Positions 12,604 through 24,431 of a stretch of 64,000 nucleotides of DNA are shown here, in pieces. Origin of the DNA: Brassica napus (taxonomy: Eukaryota > Streptophyta > Magnoliopsida > Brassicales > Brassicaceae); the NCBI RefSeq assembly GCF_020379485.1, contig NC_063439.1, positions 8,782,466 through 8,846,465 on the forward strand, in the 5' to 3' direction. Both the position numbers and the translations under genes were made by a program. The notes beneath the pieces were generated by a model. It did no database searches, was not told where the DNA came from, and saw nothing but the letters and a program-made list of their open reading frames with translations. Numbering within the stretch: the first letter of the stretch is position 1; every line of letters begins with the position of its first letter.

Positions 12604-13919
12604 CTAGATTTTGACTCGCGTATCCGTGCAGCTGTATTTAAAAAAAAATAATGCTATTTGTTTTTTTTTATGTCACTATTTAGGGTTGGGCAAAAAACTT
12701 GAATTCGAAGAACCGAATTGATCCCAATCCGAATAAGTAGTATCAAATCCGAACCAAAATTGATTAAATATCCGAATTACTCAAAATTTTGGTATTTGAA
12801 GAACTGAAACGTAATCCGATCCGAACCGAAGTATTTTGGGTATCCAAAATAGATGTATATACTTTTATATATTAATTATTTTTAGATTTAATATATATAT
12901 AAAAACATCCAGAATATATATGATACTTTTAAGTTCGTTTAAATACTTGAAAATATATAGAAATAATCAAACGTAAATATATAAAATAGTTAAAATATAC
13001 TCAAAACTCTAAAATAATTAAATAATTATTAATTCTCTATCAAAATATTTAAACCAAACCAATTTATATGTTAAGTTAGGTACTATGACATATGTTACTC
13101 AGATTTATATGTAATATATTCTATTGTTTATAGATTTTTTCAAAAACTAAAGCATAGAATAAATTTTAAAACTTTTAAAATAATTTAAATTGGTTATCCA
13201 AATCCAAACTGAATCTTCAAAGATCTCAACGAAGCACGAAATCCCAAACAGACCCGAAAACAAACTCGAACGCCCACCCCTAATCACTATTATATATCCT
13301 ATATGTGTCATCATAGTTACAAAAAATATGTGCTATCATATAATTAATCGTATTTTATACGTACCATCAAATAAGAATCTTATAATGAATAATATTTATA
13401 TGTACAATCATATAAATTATCACATATATTATATTTTTAAATTTCAGTGTGAAATATAAAAACCACAATTTAAGATGGTGTATGAAATTGGGCTTTGAAT
13501 GGTTATTGAAAAATATGTTAGTAAAAATCAAATTTTGAATATATGTATATTTTTGAATGAATTTTTGATATAAATCAGTTTTAAATTTTTTTTTTTTGAA
13601 TGAAATTATTATATCCAAGATGAGAAACTACTAAACAATGAACAGTGTTCTTCTTAATCTACCAAGAATCATAGTGACGAAACATAATGTACGTATAATA
13701 AGTTTTAAATTATTATTTTGATTTGAATACGTATATCAATTAAAATAAATCCATTACTTTTAATATAATATAATGTACTTCTAATTTTTTTAATAGCATA
13801 ATTCTATTACTTTTTTTCCTGACTTACCGCTATACATGTTTCCAAACAACACTATTTTTTTAACTGCTATCTATGTTGCCAAACAAAAGCTTAAGGTACT
13901 TCTACATTAATAAAATACA
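12604..13919 (-). mobile_element. Helitron, minus orientation, degenerate
   Basis: On the minus strand the 3' end reads CAAAATCTAG|T at 12604, a usual Helitron 3' terminus. The likely 5' end is near 13919, where the minus strand reads TGTATTTTATTAATGTAGAA; a canonical end would begin TC. The left flank looks like the 5' end of another Helitron, suggesting nested insertion. A hAT-type MITE (12681-13283) lies inside. Confidence 0.45.
12681..13283. mobile_element. hAT-type MITE
   Basis: Imperfect terminal inverted repeats TAGGGTTGGGC (left) and TAGGGGTGGGC (right, read inward) are flanked by an 8 bp target duplication TCACTATT at 12673-12680 and 13284-13291. The ends are rich in CCGAA/CGAAC repeats, a common feature of Brassicaceae hAT-like MITEs. 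No coding capacity is seen. Confidence 0.7.
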
Positions 13920-14211
13920 TGCAAAGGCCTTACCAATTGCAAAAACCTCAAAAAGAGTCATATACATTAGTTGTTAGAGACAAATCATTCACCTGAGAAT
14001 TGACATAACAACTCAATCATGGTGATGCCATATAAACAAAAATTCAAAACAAAAATTACTAACAAACAACCAATAACTTAAATTAATAAAATAGTATATA
14101 CATATCTCTTGCAAAGATAAATCTAAAATACAAATCACAAAATCATATAAAAGAATAATAACCTACATCACAAGTAAAGTATATCCCGTCCATAGGGCGG
14201 GCCGACCCTAG
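13920..14211 (+). mobile_element. Helitron 3' end (plus orientation)
   Basis: A 3' terminus CTAG|T at 14208-14211 is preceded by a 7 bp hairpin (CCCGTCC 14185-14191, GGGCGGG 14195-14201, one G-T pair). The last 120 bp resemble the 3' end of the Helitron ending at 20637, so both belong to one family. Its 5' end could not be placed. Confidence 0.5.
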
Positions 14212-14213
14212 TC

Positions 14214-14760
14214 TTTATATATAAGGAAGACCTTGAATCACTCCCATGGAGTCCAGCTCGGATGCCACGTCATCAATTCATGCATTCACAGCTTGACACC
14301 TGTCCATCTAATACTAAGCGCTGCGTTTCATTTATTTTTTTTCTAATCCGGTTGGGCTTCAACTTATATTAGTCTGTCCAATTGTTTTGTTAAGCCCACT
14401 AAGCTCAGTAGAAGTAAAGTGTAACAGGTCCTGTTTCTTAATCTGTTCATCCCTTTAGTCTTCTCCGCCGGAGGCAATGCTAGGGTTTCAGTCTACTACG
14501 GCGCCGATTGATTGCTTTTACAGTTTCGAACGTTTCATACTTCTTCTTCCTCCTGGTCCAGAAATCATTCGGTTACTGACTCATTGCTATTAAATTCTTT
14601 CTTAACTCCATCGTCACGATCTATCTTCAATGCCACCTCTGCTCTTCGAAGGCGGTGGAGGTTCGACTATAAAAAGGTTAGCATCCCTATAATCTAAACC
14701 ATCATATCAATCTATTAGAACGAAAGAATCTACTTATTTACAGATAAAATGGCTAACTCT
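14214..14760. other. Gene-like leader and exon remnant upstream of the RPA-like pseudogene
   Basis: Relatively GC-rich sequence with TATA-like CTTTATATATAAGG at 14213 and coding-looking stretches up to a possible splice donor (AAAAAG|GTTAGC near 14678). It probably forms the 5' part of the broken RPA-like gene that follows. No domain is visible in this part alone. Confidence 0.3.
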
Positions 14761-14810
14761 TGACTTTTCCTTTTCGATTTAAAGTCCGGTAGATGTTCTT
14801 CCACGGCTGA

Positions 14811-15480
14811 GGTTAGGTTATTGTGTTCAGTGATGCAACCTCCTTGAAGGTGTTGACTGAACCGAGTTCCCCGCTGCCTGAAGAATGTTTCTGTTTTCGT
14901 AGTCGGAGTGAAATGCTTGCTCTAGCAAACACCAGCTCTCAACTCTCGGGTAATCCTCCCTTTAAATTGTAATCATACTAACCGGAAATTGATTTCTAAT
15001 ATTCATTCTTACATAGACATCATTGGGGAGATCACAGCGGTTAAGAGTTCCGTCAGTGACCTTCCGGGAGACAAAAATCACTTGACGGCGACGCACAGAC
15101 TCATCCTTCACATGTGTGCACTGCGACAATACATATGCGGTTGGTACTCTCCGGTATGTAACACACTGTATTATATAGATTATGTTTCACCCTCACACGG
15201 ATACTTAACAGAGTTTATCAATTTCCCTGCATCCGTTGATAATGTGAGTGTTACTATTGTTTTGCCATGGCGCTTTCATGTACTATAAATTAATAAAGAT
15301 TATTGGACATGATCAGGGAGACAACGTGAAAAAGGGGGACGACATACCAGTTGACAACACGGTTCCTGCTGAGGTTAAAACCGGGGGTAGCAGTCAGCAG
15401 GCAGCACCGGATGCAACAGCAGTCCCAAATGGTAAAGAACCACAGGAGCCTTCAGCCAAAGCAGCTCGCTTAATGATTTG
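14811..15480 (+). pseudogene. RPA70-like (replication protein A large subunit-like) pseudogene
   Basis: Three blocks recall plant RPA70-like proteins of the kind carried by Helitrons. Block 1 (about 14829-14948) reads EPSSPLPEECFCFRSR then LANTSSQLS. Block 2 (from 15017) reads DIIGEITAVKSSVSDLPGDK, the usual OB-fold segment. After a frame change, block 3 (about 15095-15155) reads CVHCDNTYAVGTLR, a zinc-ribbon remnant. A hydrophilic tail follows (15318-15470). Frames are broken between blocks and part of the OB fold is missing. Ssdna-binding would be the ancestral role; none is expected now. It lies between Helitron termini, so it is probably Helitron cargo rather than a host gene. Confidence 0.6.
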
Positions 15481-15949
15481 GCAACAGAGTTACTTTATCT
15501 CAAAAAAATGCTTTTGCATCAATGTTGGTTTTGTTTTAAATTAAGGATGTTGTGTCTGCTTCTGGTTTTTTATCTTCCTGAACAATCTTTATTTTCTGAA
15601 TTTCCTATAAAATTTATGTTTGGTTCAAAGGTTTGTACGATTAGTTTGAGTTTATGCTAACCATTAATGTTTTCCTCGAAGGTATTATCCATTAGCAAGA
15701 AAACATTAACAGCAATTTCAGCCATTTTATAATAGCAATATCAGGCATCAAACATTGTTAGGCTCAGTCATTAGATAGGCCAAGGCCTAACTGTATGCAA
15801 ATCGTAAGTCATTTTAATAACCACTAGATTTTGATCGGTGCTTCAAAAGCGCAGGTTTTTGAGATTATATTATAATATAAAGTCATATTATATCGAAAAA
15901 GAGAGTTTTTGAAAACTCAAAACTAAATTGGCACTTCACAAAACTTTTT

Positions 15950-16835
15950 CTTTGTCATCAACAACAGACTCATACTGACTATGTGAACCACTCCGGTAGA
16001 TGTTGATCCATGTGAACGACAAACGACGGTTGTTTCCTGACACTGCATGCTAAGCTATCTTCTCTTGAATTTTGCGTTCTTGGTACATAGATGATCTCCG
16101 AACGTGTGAAACCTTTTTTCAGGATTTAATATGTTCCATATAACTTGCAAATGTAGGCCATTCCTCTGGTTCCGAAACCATCTTCACCAACTGAAAACAA
16201 TCTATTGCAAACGTAACCTGAAATTGGTGTAAGTTCCTCATGCATTCCATTGCTCATAGTAGTGCTTCTATCTCCGCATGTAGAGGAGATAAACAAGTCC
16301 GGACGTTCCTTGCTCCCAACAGCCCATCAAAACCTTCTAAAGTATTCAGCCAACCTTGCCCGGAGAAGACCTCATTCTCCTTCCAAGAACCATCTGTAAA
16401 ACACCATCTCCCTGGAATTGCAGGAAGAGTCATAATCTCAACTTGGGGTACTGTCCTGGTTTCGTTCATTGCATGTGCATCAGCCCAAAGTCTTGACTCT
16501 GTTTCTGCTAAGTTAAGCGTGTTTCTAGGGTCCATATCCAGATTACTAAAAACTTTATTATTCCTTCCTTTCCAAACATAACAAAGTATCCATGCAAATT
16601 GATGATCTTCCATCTGTGGCGAGATTTTCCAAAAGAGATGATCCATGTTTGTAAAGAGGGAGCTCGTTGGAAACAAATTTGGATTTGTTGGTATCTTGGA
16701 GAGAGTCCAAACCTGAATTGCAGGAGGACATTCAAAAAACACATGGTTGATCGATTCGTCATCAGCTCCACAACGTGCACAACATATATCTCCCTGTATT
16801 CCTCTCGCTTTCAGATTCTTCTTGACACTTCACAA
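15950..16835 (-). pseudogene. LINE reverse-transcriptase C-terminus with RNase H-like domain, broken
   Basis: The minus strand encodes the end of a plant LINE polyprotein: a zf-RVT-type stretch (CCARCGADDESINHVFFEC, about 16725-16790), a long linker, then an RNase H-like domain beginning CFTDGSW (about 16390) and reaching HAEIEALL. A TGA stands where Trp is expected, just after EIEALL (near 16253). A further frame change occurs near 16120, and a stop follows EWFT near 15980. It is 5'-truncated; I found no clean target duplication because it lies inside a Helitron. Confidence 0.7.
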
Positions 16836-17211
16836 ATAACTAAGTGGTTCCTATATATCTAAAACCAAAAAAATCAAAATCGAACCTTTAGAAAATATAT
16901 TATTTTTTTGATAAATACAGATTTCAAATATGGTGGTTCCTATGATTGAAGAGATAATTTTTTTTTAAAAAATGTGATTTTTTTCAAAATATAGTGGTTT
17001 CCATATCTCTTTTGAAAAGTTCAATATTAATCTACTTATGTAAAGTATTCAAAATTTAATGACATTGTAATTTTAGATAATATTTTTTCGATCATAAAGA
17101 TATTTAACAAAACTGTGAAATTGTTTTTAGAACTCATTTCTGAAACACTTAAAGAAAGAAACCATAGTATTTTTCTATTCAAAGAGACACTTAATCATAT
17201 ATAACATGAAT

Positions 17212-18213
17212 ATGTTTGCATGTCACGTAATTGCAATAGGAGGTGGACCTGAGAGGTTATAATATTTCGTGTCTAACTATTACATAATTAAGAATATTAT
17301 AATATTTTATAGTTTCCATGTGAATATTATATATTTTAGATGCCTCACCATTTTGTAGTGCAATTGTATTGCGGTATTATTGTTTTTTGTTTTATAAATT
17401 TATATTTGTTTTCCATTTGAAGTGTTCTATATTTTTTTATTATAAATTTACATATGTATCATATATTTTTCAAAATATATTTATTAGTTATTATTTTATT
17501 TTTTCCATATTTAAAAATGAGATTTATTACGTGTATTTGAGTTATGGTAACTGAATATATTTGATGAAATATTGATTATAAATCAATTTTTTTATATTGC
17601 TAAAAGGCTATAATTTTTTTAAATACTATCCATATTTCCAAACAATATAGATATATAGTGCTATTCTTGTTTCCAAACAAACCAAAAATGTACTTCAGTT
17701 TTAATAATATAGATGTTTGCATGTCACGTAATTGCAATAGGAGGTGGACCTGAGAGGTTATAATATTTCGTGTCTAACTATTACATAATTAAGAATATTA
17801 TAATATTTTATAGTTTCCATGTGAATATTATATATTTTAGATGCCTCACCATTTTGTAGTGCAATTGTATTGCGGTATTATTGTTTTTTGTTTTATAAAT
17901 TTATATTTGTTTTCCATTTGAAGTGTTCTATATTTTTTTATTATAAATTTACATATGTATCATATATTTTTCAAAATATATTTATTAGTTATTATTTTAT
18001 TTTTTCCATATTTAAAAATGAGATTTATTACGTGTATTTGAGTTATGGTAACTGAATATATTTGATGAAATATTGATTATAAATCAATTTTTTTATATTG
18101 CTAAAAGGCCATAATTTTTTTAAATACTATCCATATTTCCAAACAATATAGATATATAGTGCTATTCTTGTTTCCAAACAAACCAAAAATGTACTTCAGT
18201 TTTAATAATATAG
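17212..18213. repeat. 501 bp perfect-looking tandem direct duplication
   Basis: Copies at 17212-17712 and 17713-18213 are identical as far as I compared except one base (T at about 17608 versus C at about 18109). Both breakpoints carry the trinucleotide ATG (…GAAT|ATGTTT and …ATAG|ATGAAA), consistent with microhomology. The junction coincides with a minus-strand Helitron 5' end. Near-identity implies a recent event or recent homogenisation. Confidence 0.95.
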
Positions 18214-18575
18214 ATGAAAACAATGGGTCACAAGGTCTGAATGCTGCTGAGAAAAAAACTCATTATGAAAATATTATCCACACAAGTTTTTAATACATTA
18301 GCCTAACAATGCATAAAATTCGTGTAAGGTAAATATGTGTTTTTACTATCACAAGTGCGCAAAATATTTTCAGTAATAAACCTGTAAATACCTTAATTCT
18401 GACTCTTAATTTACACCCGTATTTTCCAAATAATTATGTAAATATTTTTTCAAAAAACAAATTGCTGAATGATGTGGTATTTTAAGAGGGCGATAATACC
18501 TAATAAGAATAATGGGCTAACGAAAGATGGCAATCCTTAAGAAAGCATAATTATTCGCACACAAAAACGTCATTA

Positions 18576-20637
18576 TCTATCTTATTAAAGTAGAAATACC
18601 ATTTAGATATGTTTTGAAACATGGATAGTAGTAAAAAATGAACAAAAGGTTGTTTGGAAACATTAATAGCAATGTATTAATTTAATATATTCTAATTAAC
18701 TTCCTAAATTTAAATATACTACACGAATGTACCTATAAAAAAAACATACACGAATGGACCCGTAATTTTGTAATATTTTTAGACATGTTTTTGTGTTGGT
18801 CCAATGCTAATCAAACAAGAAACATGACATACATAGAAAATGTAAACGTGAGATTAGAGAGCAAACGAAGTCATACGCACCTAAAACTATAATTGTTCAT
18901 AAGAGTACCATTTCGTGCAAATCCAAAACTATATAAATTCATTAGAGTTATGTATAAACCGGATATACAATACTAAAAATAGAATTACCCAACATACAAA
19001 CCTTAACTTTTTATGGACTATCAACCCGGTCATTGTTATATTGATTATCCAACTGATCAAATAATTTGAAATGCCATCAATTTTACTGTTCACCTTAAAA
19101 ATTCTTATTACAATGTTTATGGCTCACAACATTTACGGCCACCCATGTTACATGACACAGTGATAAAATAATAGTTTAAACAATAAACAAAAATAGTTAA
19201 GATTGAACCGTTAAATGTTCAGTTTTCTAAAATTTGTATATACTGTAAAACATGCATCCGTGCAGTCGCACGGGTTAAGATGGTTAAAACATAAGTAAAC
19301 TTATCTGATTATTTCACAATATAAGGCTGGTACTGACCACAACACCATATAACCACCAATCAGCTGGCGATTAGATATTACAAAGTCAAACTGATGACCA
19401 AAAGTGACAAAAAAGAACATAGTCAAACTTGATAAATACAAAACTCCGGATATTATGAGTGAACTATTTTTTTTTAGAAAATATGAGAGTTATGTGGATG
19501 ATAAAGCTCTTTTGTCACTAAATACAGCAATAGATATAACACAGTAATAATTTAACCATGCCGAAAGTTTTAAAAAAAGGAAATTAACGCCAAGGATAGT
19601 AGGGTAAAAAAAAACCTAACCAGACACTTCCGATTAAATTTTATTCCCATTAGCAGGCCTATTCAACAACATTTACGATTACGTACACTCGCATCTGTGA
19701 AAACAGAGTATTTCTTCATACACACACCAGTCATCATCCAATTTATTTTGCTTCCTAAATCCCTGAAACATTTATGTACTCTGAATTTTCTTTATAACAA
19801 TCACGTTTTTATCATTCAGGTTCACTTGATATACTATGTCCTTCCTGGTGATGGTTTCCAATTTTTTTTAAAAAAGGAAATGTTGATGTATAGATATACT
19901 ACCAAAAAAGATATGGTAATCAAAAACCCAGCATCGTCAAAATATGAAATATATTACAATCTATCCGTTTTGGAAGAAGTAACTTTCAAAAGATTAAAAA
20001 GAAAACAAAAACAATGGCAACTAAGACTGATTCTTTACATCTTCGTCGTGACTTCGGGTCCACAGCCATTTCAGATTACAATAGCTTAAACATTCAACCG
20101 TACAGAGAAGACACACTCAAGCTTCACCTTCGTACGCTATGTATTAGTCGAACAGAATAATATTAGTACATGTACAAAATAAAATTTTTATTTACTTAAC
20201 ATAATATATTTGTGTAACCGGTTCATTGTATATTTAAGGTATATTTAAATTCATATGAAACCAAAATTTAATTTAAAATTATAGAAAACAACATAACCTC
20301 CATCAGTATACTTTAATGTAGACTCAAATTTCTGTAAAATGAAAAACATGAAGACCATTTAAAGTGCTCACAATATATCAATACCACATCTTTATAACAT
20401 AGAGACAACTATTTTTTTTTGTATAACATAAACAAGAATTGTAAACAAGAAAAATATATCTTATTACATATAATCTCTCCTGGTCTAAAACATTTTAAAA
20501 GACAAAAAAAAAAATCATTATCATACACATTTCTTGCAAATGAAATCCTAAAATACAAACCACATAATTATACAAAAAAAATAATAATCTAGATCATAAA
20601 TAAAGTATATCTTACCCGTAGGGCGAGCCGATCCTAG
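18576..20637 (+). mobile_element. Helitron, possibly composite
   Basis: The 5' end is A|TCTATCTTATTAAAGTAG at 18576 and the 3' end CTAG|T at 20634-20637, after a short CCCGTAGGG hairpin. The last 120 bp resemble the Helitron end at 14211. A second Helitron-like hairpin (CCGTGC, AGTC, GCACGG; 19259-19274) without CTAG lies inside, so two elements may be merged. A 130-codon frame at 19697-20089 has no recognisable domain and AT-driven composition. Confidence 0.6.
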
Positions 20638-21018
20638 TGATTAATGTGAGAATCAATTCTTAAATCTCCACTTGATGGTTCTTGTTGACCATATGGCTAT
20701 AAAGGAACCACCCTCCTTTTCATTTGATACACAGAAAAGTATTCAACTCATCCTTCACATGCTCTTATTTTTATTTTTTATTTTGTGTTTGAAAGTACAA
20801 CACCAAAAAAAAGGTTTGATACATTATGTATTTAGTGATGGGAGACAAAAACACACGCAATTGTATCTTGGATTTTGGAACACCTTGTAAACCGTCACAC
20901 TACAGGGCATTTACATAATTAAGAAAATAGTATCTCGCCTCTGCAAATACGTTTTTATTTTCAAATTCTTGTATAGATATTTTATATTTATAGATTTATT
21001 TATACAATTACTTTACAA
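20638..21018. other. Intergenic, 3' flank of DEFL copy A
   Basis: AT-rich sequence with no supported gene. It should contain the 3' untranslated region and polyadenylation signals of DEFL copy A, which reads leftwards and stops at 21019. Confidence 0.4.
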
Positions 21019-21221
21019 TTATTCAGTTTGCCATATTATAGAATTTGCTTTCTTACAACAACACATTGCATCAGTAGTACATACAGCATAGTAATAACCA
21101 TGATCTCTACAATAAAAATGGCAGGCGCCTGCTCCTCCAAGACGACATATACCTCCATTTACACATTCTATATCCATCTGCTTTACTCCATAACCTGTTT
21201 TATTAAATAAAAATTACTGAC

Positions 21222-21271
<50 letters not shown>

Positions 21272-23429
21272 CCCTACATGTATATGATCTATTAATCATA
21301 CTTTTTCGTATCAACTATTTTGGACAAATCTTTCAAAAGAAAAACTGTTTTTGGACTACCATTAAAATTAGAATGGTCAAACTAAATTATATATTCTAAT
21401 ATTTAACATAATTTTATTTGATTTTCAATATATTATCTACTATATATGCTATCACAATATATTTTAAAATTACATAATCTACTAAATAAATGAAAATCTC
21501 AACAACTTACAGAGTTATAAATATTCATCATAGATTTTTTAACAAATCAAATTTCCATAATTTTATATTGATATATTCAACAATAAATATTTACTATTTA
21601 CTAAAATGTTGACAAAATATCTGATAATACCAAAATTATTTCAATAATTTTAAAATTATTTGCAATAATAAACTATAAATTCTATATGCTCACAAAATAC
21701 AATAGGTTCTATTTCAATAATATTAAAATTTAAATTTATGTTTAGAAAAATATAATATGTGTTTAGTGCGGATAGTGGACTAAATTATTCACTAAAAGCA
21801 GTTATTTCATGACTACCATTAAAATTATAATGATCCCACTAATATATATATATATATATAATATATTCTAATTTTAATATAATCTTATTTGATTTTCACT
21901 ATATTATCTATTATATATGCTACCATGAAAATATTTTAAAATTACATAATCTACTATAGAAATGGAAATCTCAACAAATTACAGTTTCATAAAGTATTCA
22001 TCATATACTTTATAACAAATCCAATTTCCATAATTTTCATTTATATATACAAAAATAAATATTTATAAGTTATTGATTGGCAGAGCTGATTACAAAGCAT
22101 TACCAATATGCTATGGAATCAGTATGGTATATAAGGGGGTGTTAGTGAGAATTGGATTTATAATGAGTCTTAAAATTTGCAAGTCTTAGTGTTAGTGGTT
22201 TATAGATTCTCACATCTCATTAAAATCTAGTGTTATTTGTTAGATGATTCTATAATTCTATACAAAATTCTTTGTTATTCAAAAAGTTTAGATTTTAATG
22301 ATTCTACAAATCTATTAAAGTAAGTAATTATAGGAGTTGAATTATTAACATTTTAACTCACAAAACAAGATTTTGAGAATACTACATGTTTCCCTTGAAT
22401 CTTTAGAATCATTACATTACTTTATTTTCATAGATTTTCACAATATACAAAATTCTCTACAATTTTTTCCAAATTTAACAAATCTTTCAACTTTTAAAAT
22501 CAACAAATTCAATAGAAATCTAAATAATATGCTCTTATAAATGTATGTTTTTGTCATCGCTCTTATAAGTGTATCTACTGAAGTGATTTGTAAATCAGTA
22601 AAGTATTCATATATAACACTATCATGTTAATTAGTATATAATATATAATTTGTTTATTTATAATAATATAAATATATTTAGAATATATATATATATGTGA
22701 AGACTTTTATTAAGAATAATAAATCATATTTAATTATATTTTAAATGTGACATATTATTCTTTAAAAAGTTTGAATTTTTATTTTTTATTTTATATTTGA
22801 ATATAAAGATAACATGTGATATTATTAAATGAAATAAATTAATTTATATTAAATCTTTTTAAGTTTGTATATATCCTAAATACAATTTATCTACCAAAAA
22901 CTTTGTATGAAAGCATTGTACAAAGAGCATTTGAATCATCTAAATGTTATTCTAAATACTTTTTAATAATTATTAATTGGATAATAAAGAGCATAATCCT
23001 TATGCCAATATTTTATCAGTAAAAATCTAAAATATTGACAAAATATATAATAAACCAAAAATTATAAAAATAATCTTTTGTACTTATATTTATTAATTTA
23101 ACAAAGAATTGCAATAAAAAAATTAAAATGTTTATATACACACAATACACAAACATATAATAGATTCAACTTCTATAATATTTTAATTGTATTTAATTAT
23201 TTTTAAATATAATCTGCATTTACCGCAGGTAGTAGACTAGTTACTCATTAAAAATAGTATAAATCTTATTTTTTAAAATGAAACACAGTACTAAATATTT
23301 TCTTAATTCTAAAATAAAGAATAAACAAATACCTGGAATACTTGCAGTAGTCGGTCTACAATGAACGGAAAATACAATGAAGAGGGCAGTAAAAACAAAT
23401 GCCACTAAAATTTTTATGGTGATAGCCAT
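21019..23429 (-). CDS. Defensin-like (DEFL) secreted cysteine-rich peptide, copy A
   Basis: Two-exon small secreted peptide gene. Exon 1 is 23333-23429 (ATG at 23429) and exon 2 is 21019-21194; the GT-AG intron interrupts a Gly codon after its first base (phase 1). The product is 90 residues: a hydrophobic signal peptide (about residues 1-24, ending SVHC), then a mature region with C-x5-C-x7-C-x3-C-x9-C-x5-CCC, eight cysteines as in plant DEFL/LCR peptides. Such peptides act outside the cell in defence or signalling; the target is unknown. The intron is 2,138 bp, against 140 bp (B) and 1,008 bp (C), because of a likely Helitron at 22129-23240 and duplicated AT-rich DNA. A TATA-like CTATATATATAAT lies upstream on the minus strand near 23488-23500. 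Open in both exons, so possibly functional. Confidence 0.75.
21225..21267. repeat. (AT)n microsatellite
   Basis: An uninterrupted AT dinucleotide run of about 43 bp inside the intron of DEFL copy A. The equivalent AT-rich position in copy C holds a Helitron. Confidence 0.95.
21353..22080. repeat. Diverged direct duplication of about 460 bp in DEFL A intron
   Basis: The segment starting GGACTACCATTAAAATTA at about 21353 recurs at about 21811, followed in both by the same series of blocks (CATAAT.TTATTTGATTTTCA, TATATGCTA, ATTTTAAAATTACATAATCT, AATCTCAACAA, CCAATTTCC-like). The copies differ by substitutions and indels, so this is older than the 17.2 kb duplication. Copy C carries only one such block (30838-30950). 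Confidence 0.7.
22129..23240 (+). mobile_element. Probable Helitron inside the DEFL A intron
   Basis: CTAG|T at 23237-23240 is preceded by an imperfect CTGC/GCAG hairpin. A|TC at 22129 is the best 5' candidate. Support comes from paralogy: in copies B and C the sequence CAATATG(CTA) runs directly into TTATTCATTA, while in copy A the same two blocks are separated by this 1.1 kb. A GGGGGTGTTAGTGAG sequence at 22135 resembles a Tourist-type MITE end and may be a separate insertion. Confidence 0.45.
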
Positions 23430-23576
23430 TTTTATAGTAATCTCCTAATCTCTTTGTTCTGTTTTGTCTTTTTTTTTGTTTGGATTAATTATATATATAG
23501 TGAGAAGATCATTATATATAATGCTAAATGTATTTTACTGGTCAAGAGTTTTAAAAGGAACATAATCTTTCATTTA

Positions 23577-24383
23577 ATATATAGATAGTGACAAAATTTT
23601 CTAAACACTATTTGAAAAATGATTTTAAATTTTATTTATGTGTTATTACCACATTTATTTGAAAGAAAAATGATAACTTAGTTTAGTTAAAAATGATATA
23701 GCTCCTCTCTGTATAAATGTAATGATAAAGATTTTGATTTTTTTTGTAAATTTCTTAAAGAAATATAATTACAAAATCTGGCTACATACCATAAATTTTA
23801 ATAATATTTATAATAATTTTTAAAATTTTAAACATAATCCCTACAATATAACTGTAAATATAAAACATTTTCTACTGATAAAAGAAGTAACTAATCTCAT
23901 ATATTTATTTATATTTTCATCAAAATTAATTATAATTTTTTAACAAATAAGATATGAAAATTTTGATTAAAATTTAAAATTGAAGTTATATTTGGATCCA
24001 AATGTATATGGATTATTAATCGTGTTTTTAATCTATTGAATTTATTTTAGATTTAAATTTTATACAATAATTGTTATGTGATGATTATTTGTTTATTGAG
24101 ATAAATAAAATAAGTAAAGTTTATGGACGTAGTAAATTTAAACATAAAAATCTACTCAAGACTTTAAATATATAAATATAAGATAATATAAGATAGAGAA
24201 AATTATTTATTTTAATTTATTTTACTTAACTAAACCGAAAAGTAAATCAAATATTGTTAAGTCATATGAAAATAAATAATAAATAATAATTATGATTTCA
24301 TTTTTATTTTAAAATTATTTAAATCAAATTATATTTATATATTATATATAATTATGTTTTAACAAAACTTATTTATACACATG
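23577..24383. other. Unclassified 0.8 kb AT-rich insertion upstream of DEFL A
   Basis: Comparison with the upstream region of DEFL copy C (31365-31395) shows this segment is extra in copy A: CATTTAA at 23571 and GCATA at 24384 are adjacent blocks in copy C. It has no frame and no clear terminal repeats, so I cannot assign a class. Confidence 0.4.
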
Positions 24384-24431
24384 GAGCATAAAACCAACTA
24401 GACTGCCAGAAATCCGGCTTAAAAACATATA

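Larger units (their letters stand above)
15827..18214 (-). mobile_element. Helitron, minus orientation, with internal LINE and duplicated 5' end
   Basis: On the minus strand the 5' end is A|TCTATATTATTAAAACTG at 18214, and the 3' end is CAAAATCTAG|T at 15827 behind an imperfect GC-rich hairpin. A LINE remnant sits inside (15950-16835). The 5'-terminal 501 bp are present twice in tandem (17212-17712 and 17713-18213). Pairing the two ends is an inference. Confidence 0.5.

Noticed and set aside
17369..18055. Two identical 61-codon frames
   Set aside because: Identity simply reflects the 501 bp tandem duplication; the frame is Phe/Tyr-rich AT sequence.
19697..20089. 130-codon frame inside a Helitron
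   Set aside because: Biased AT-rich composition and no Rep, helicase or other recognisable motif; not reported as a gene.
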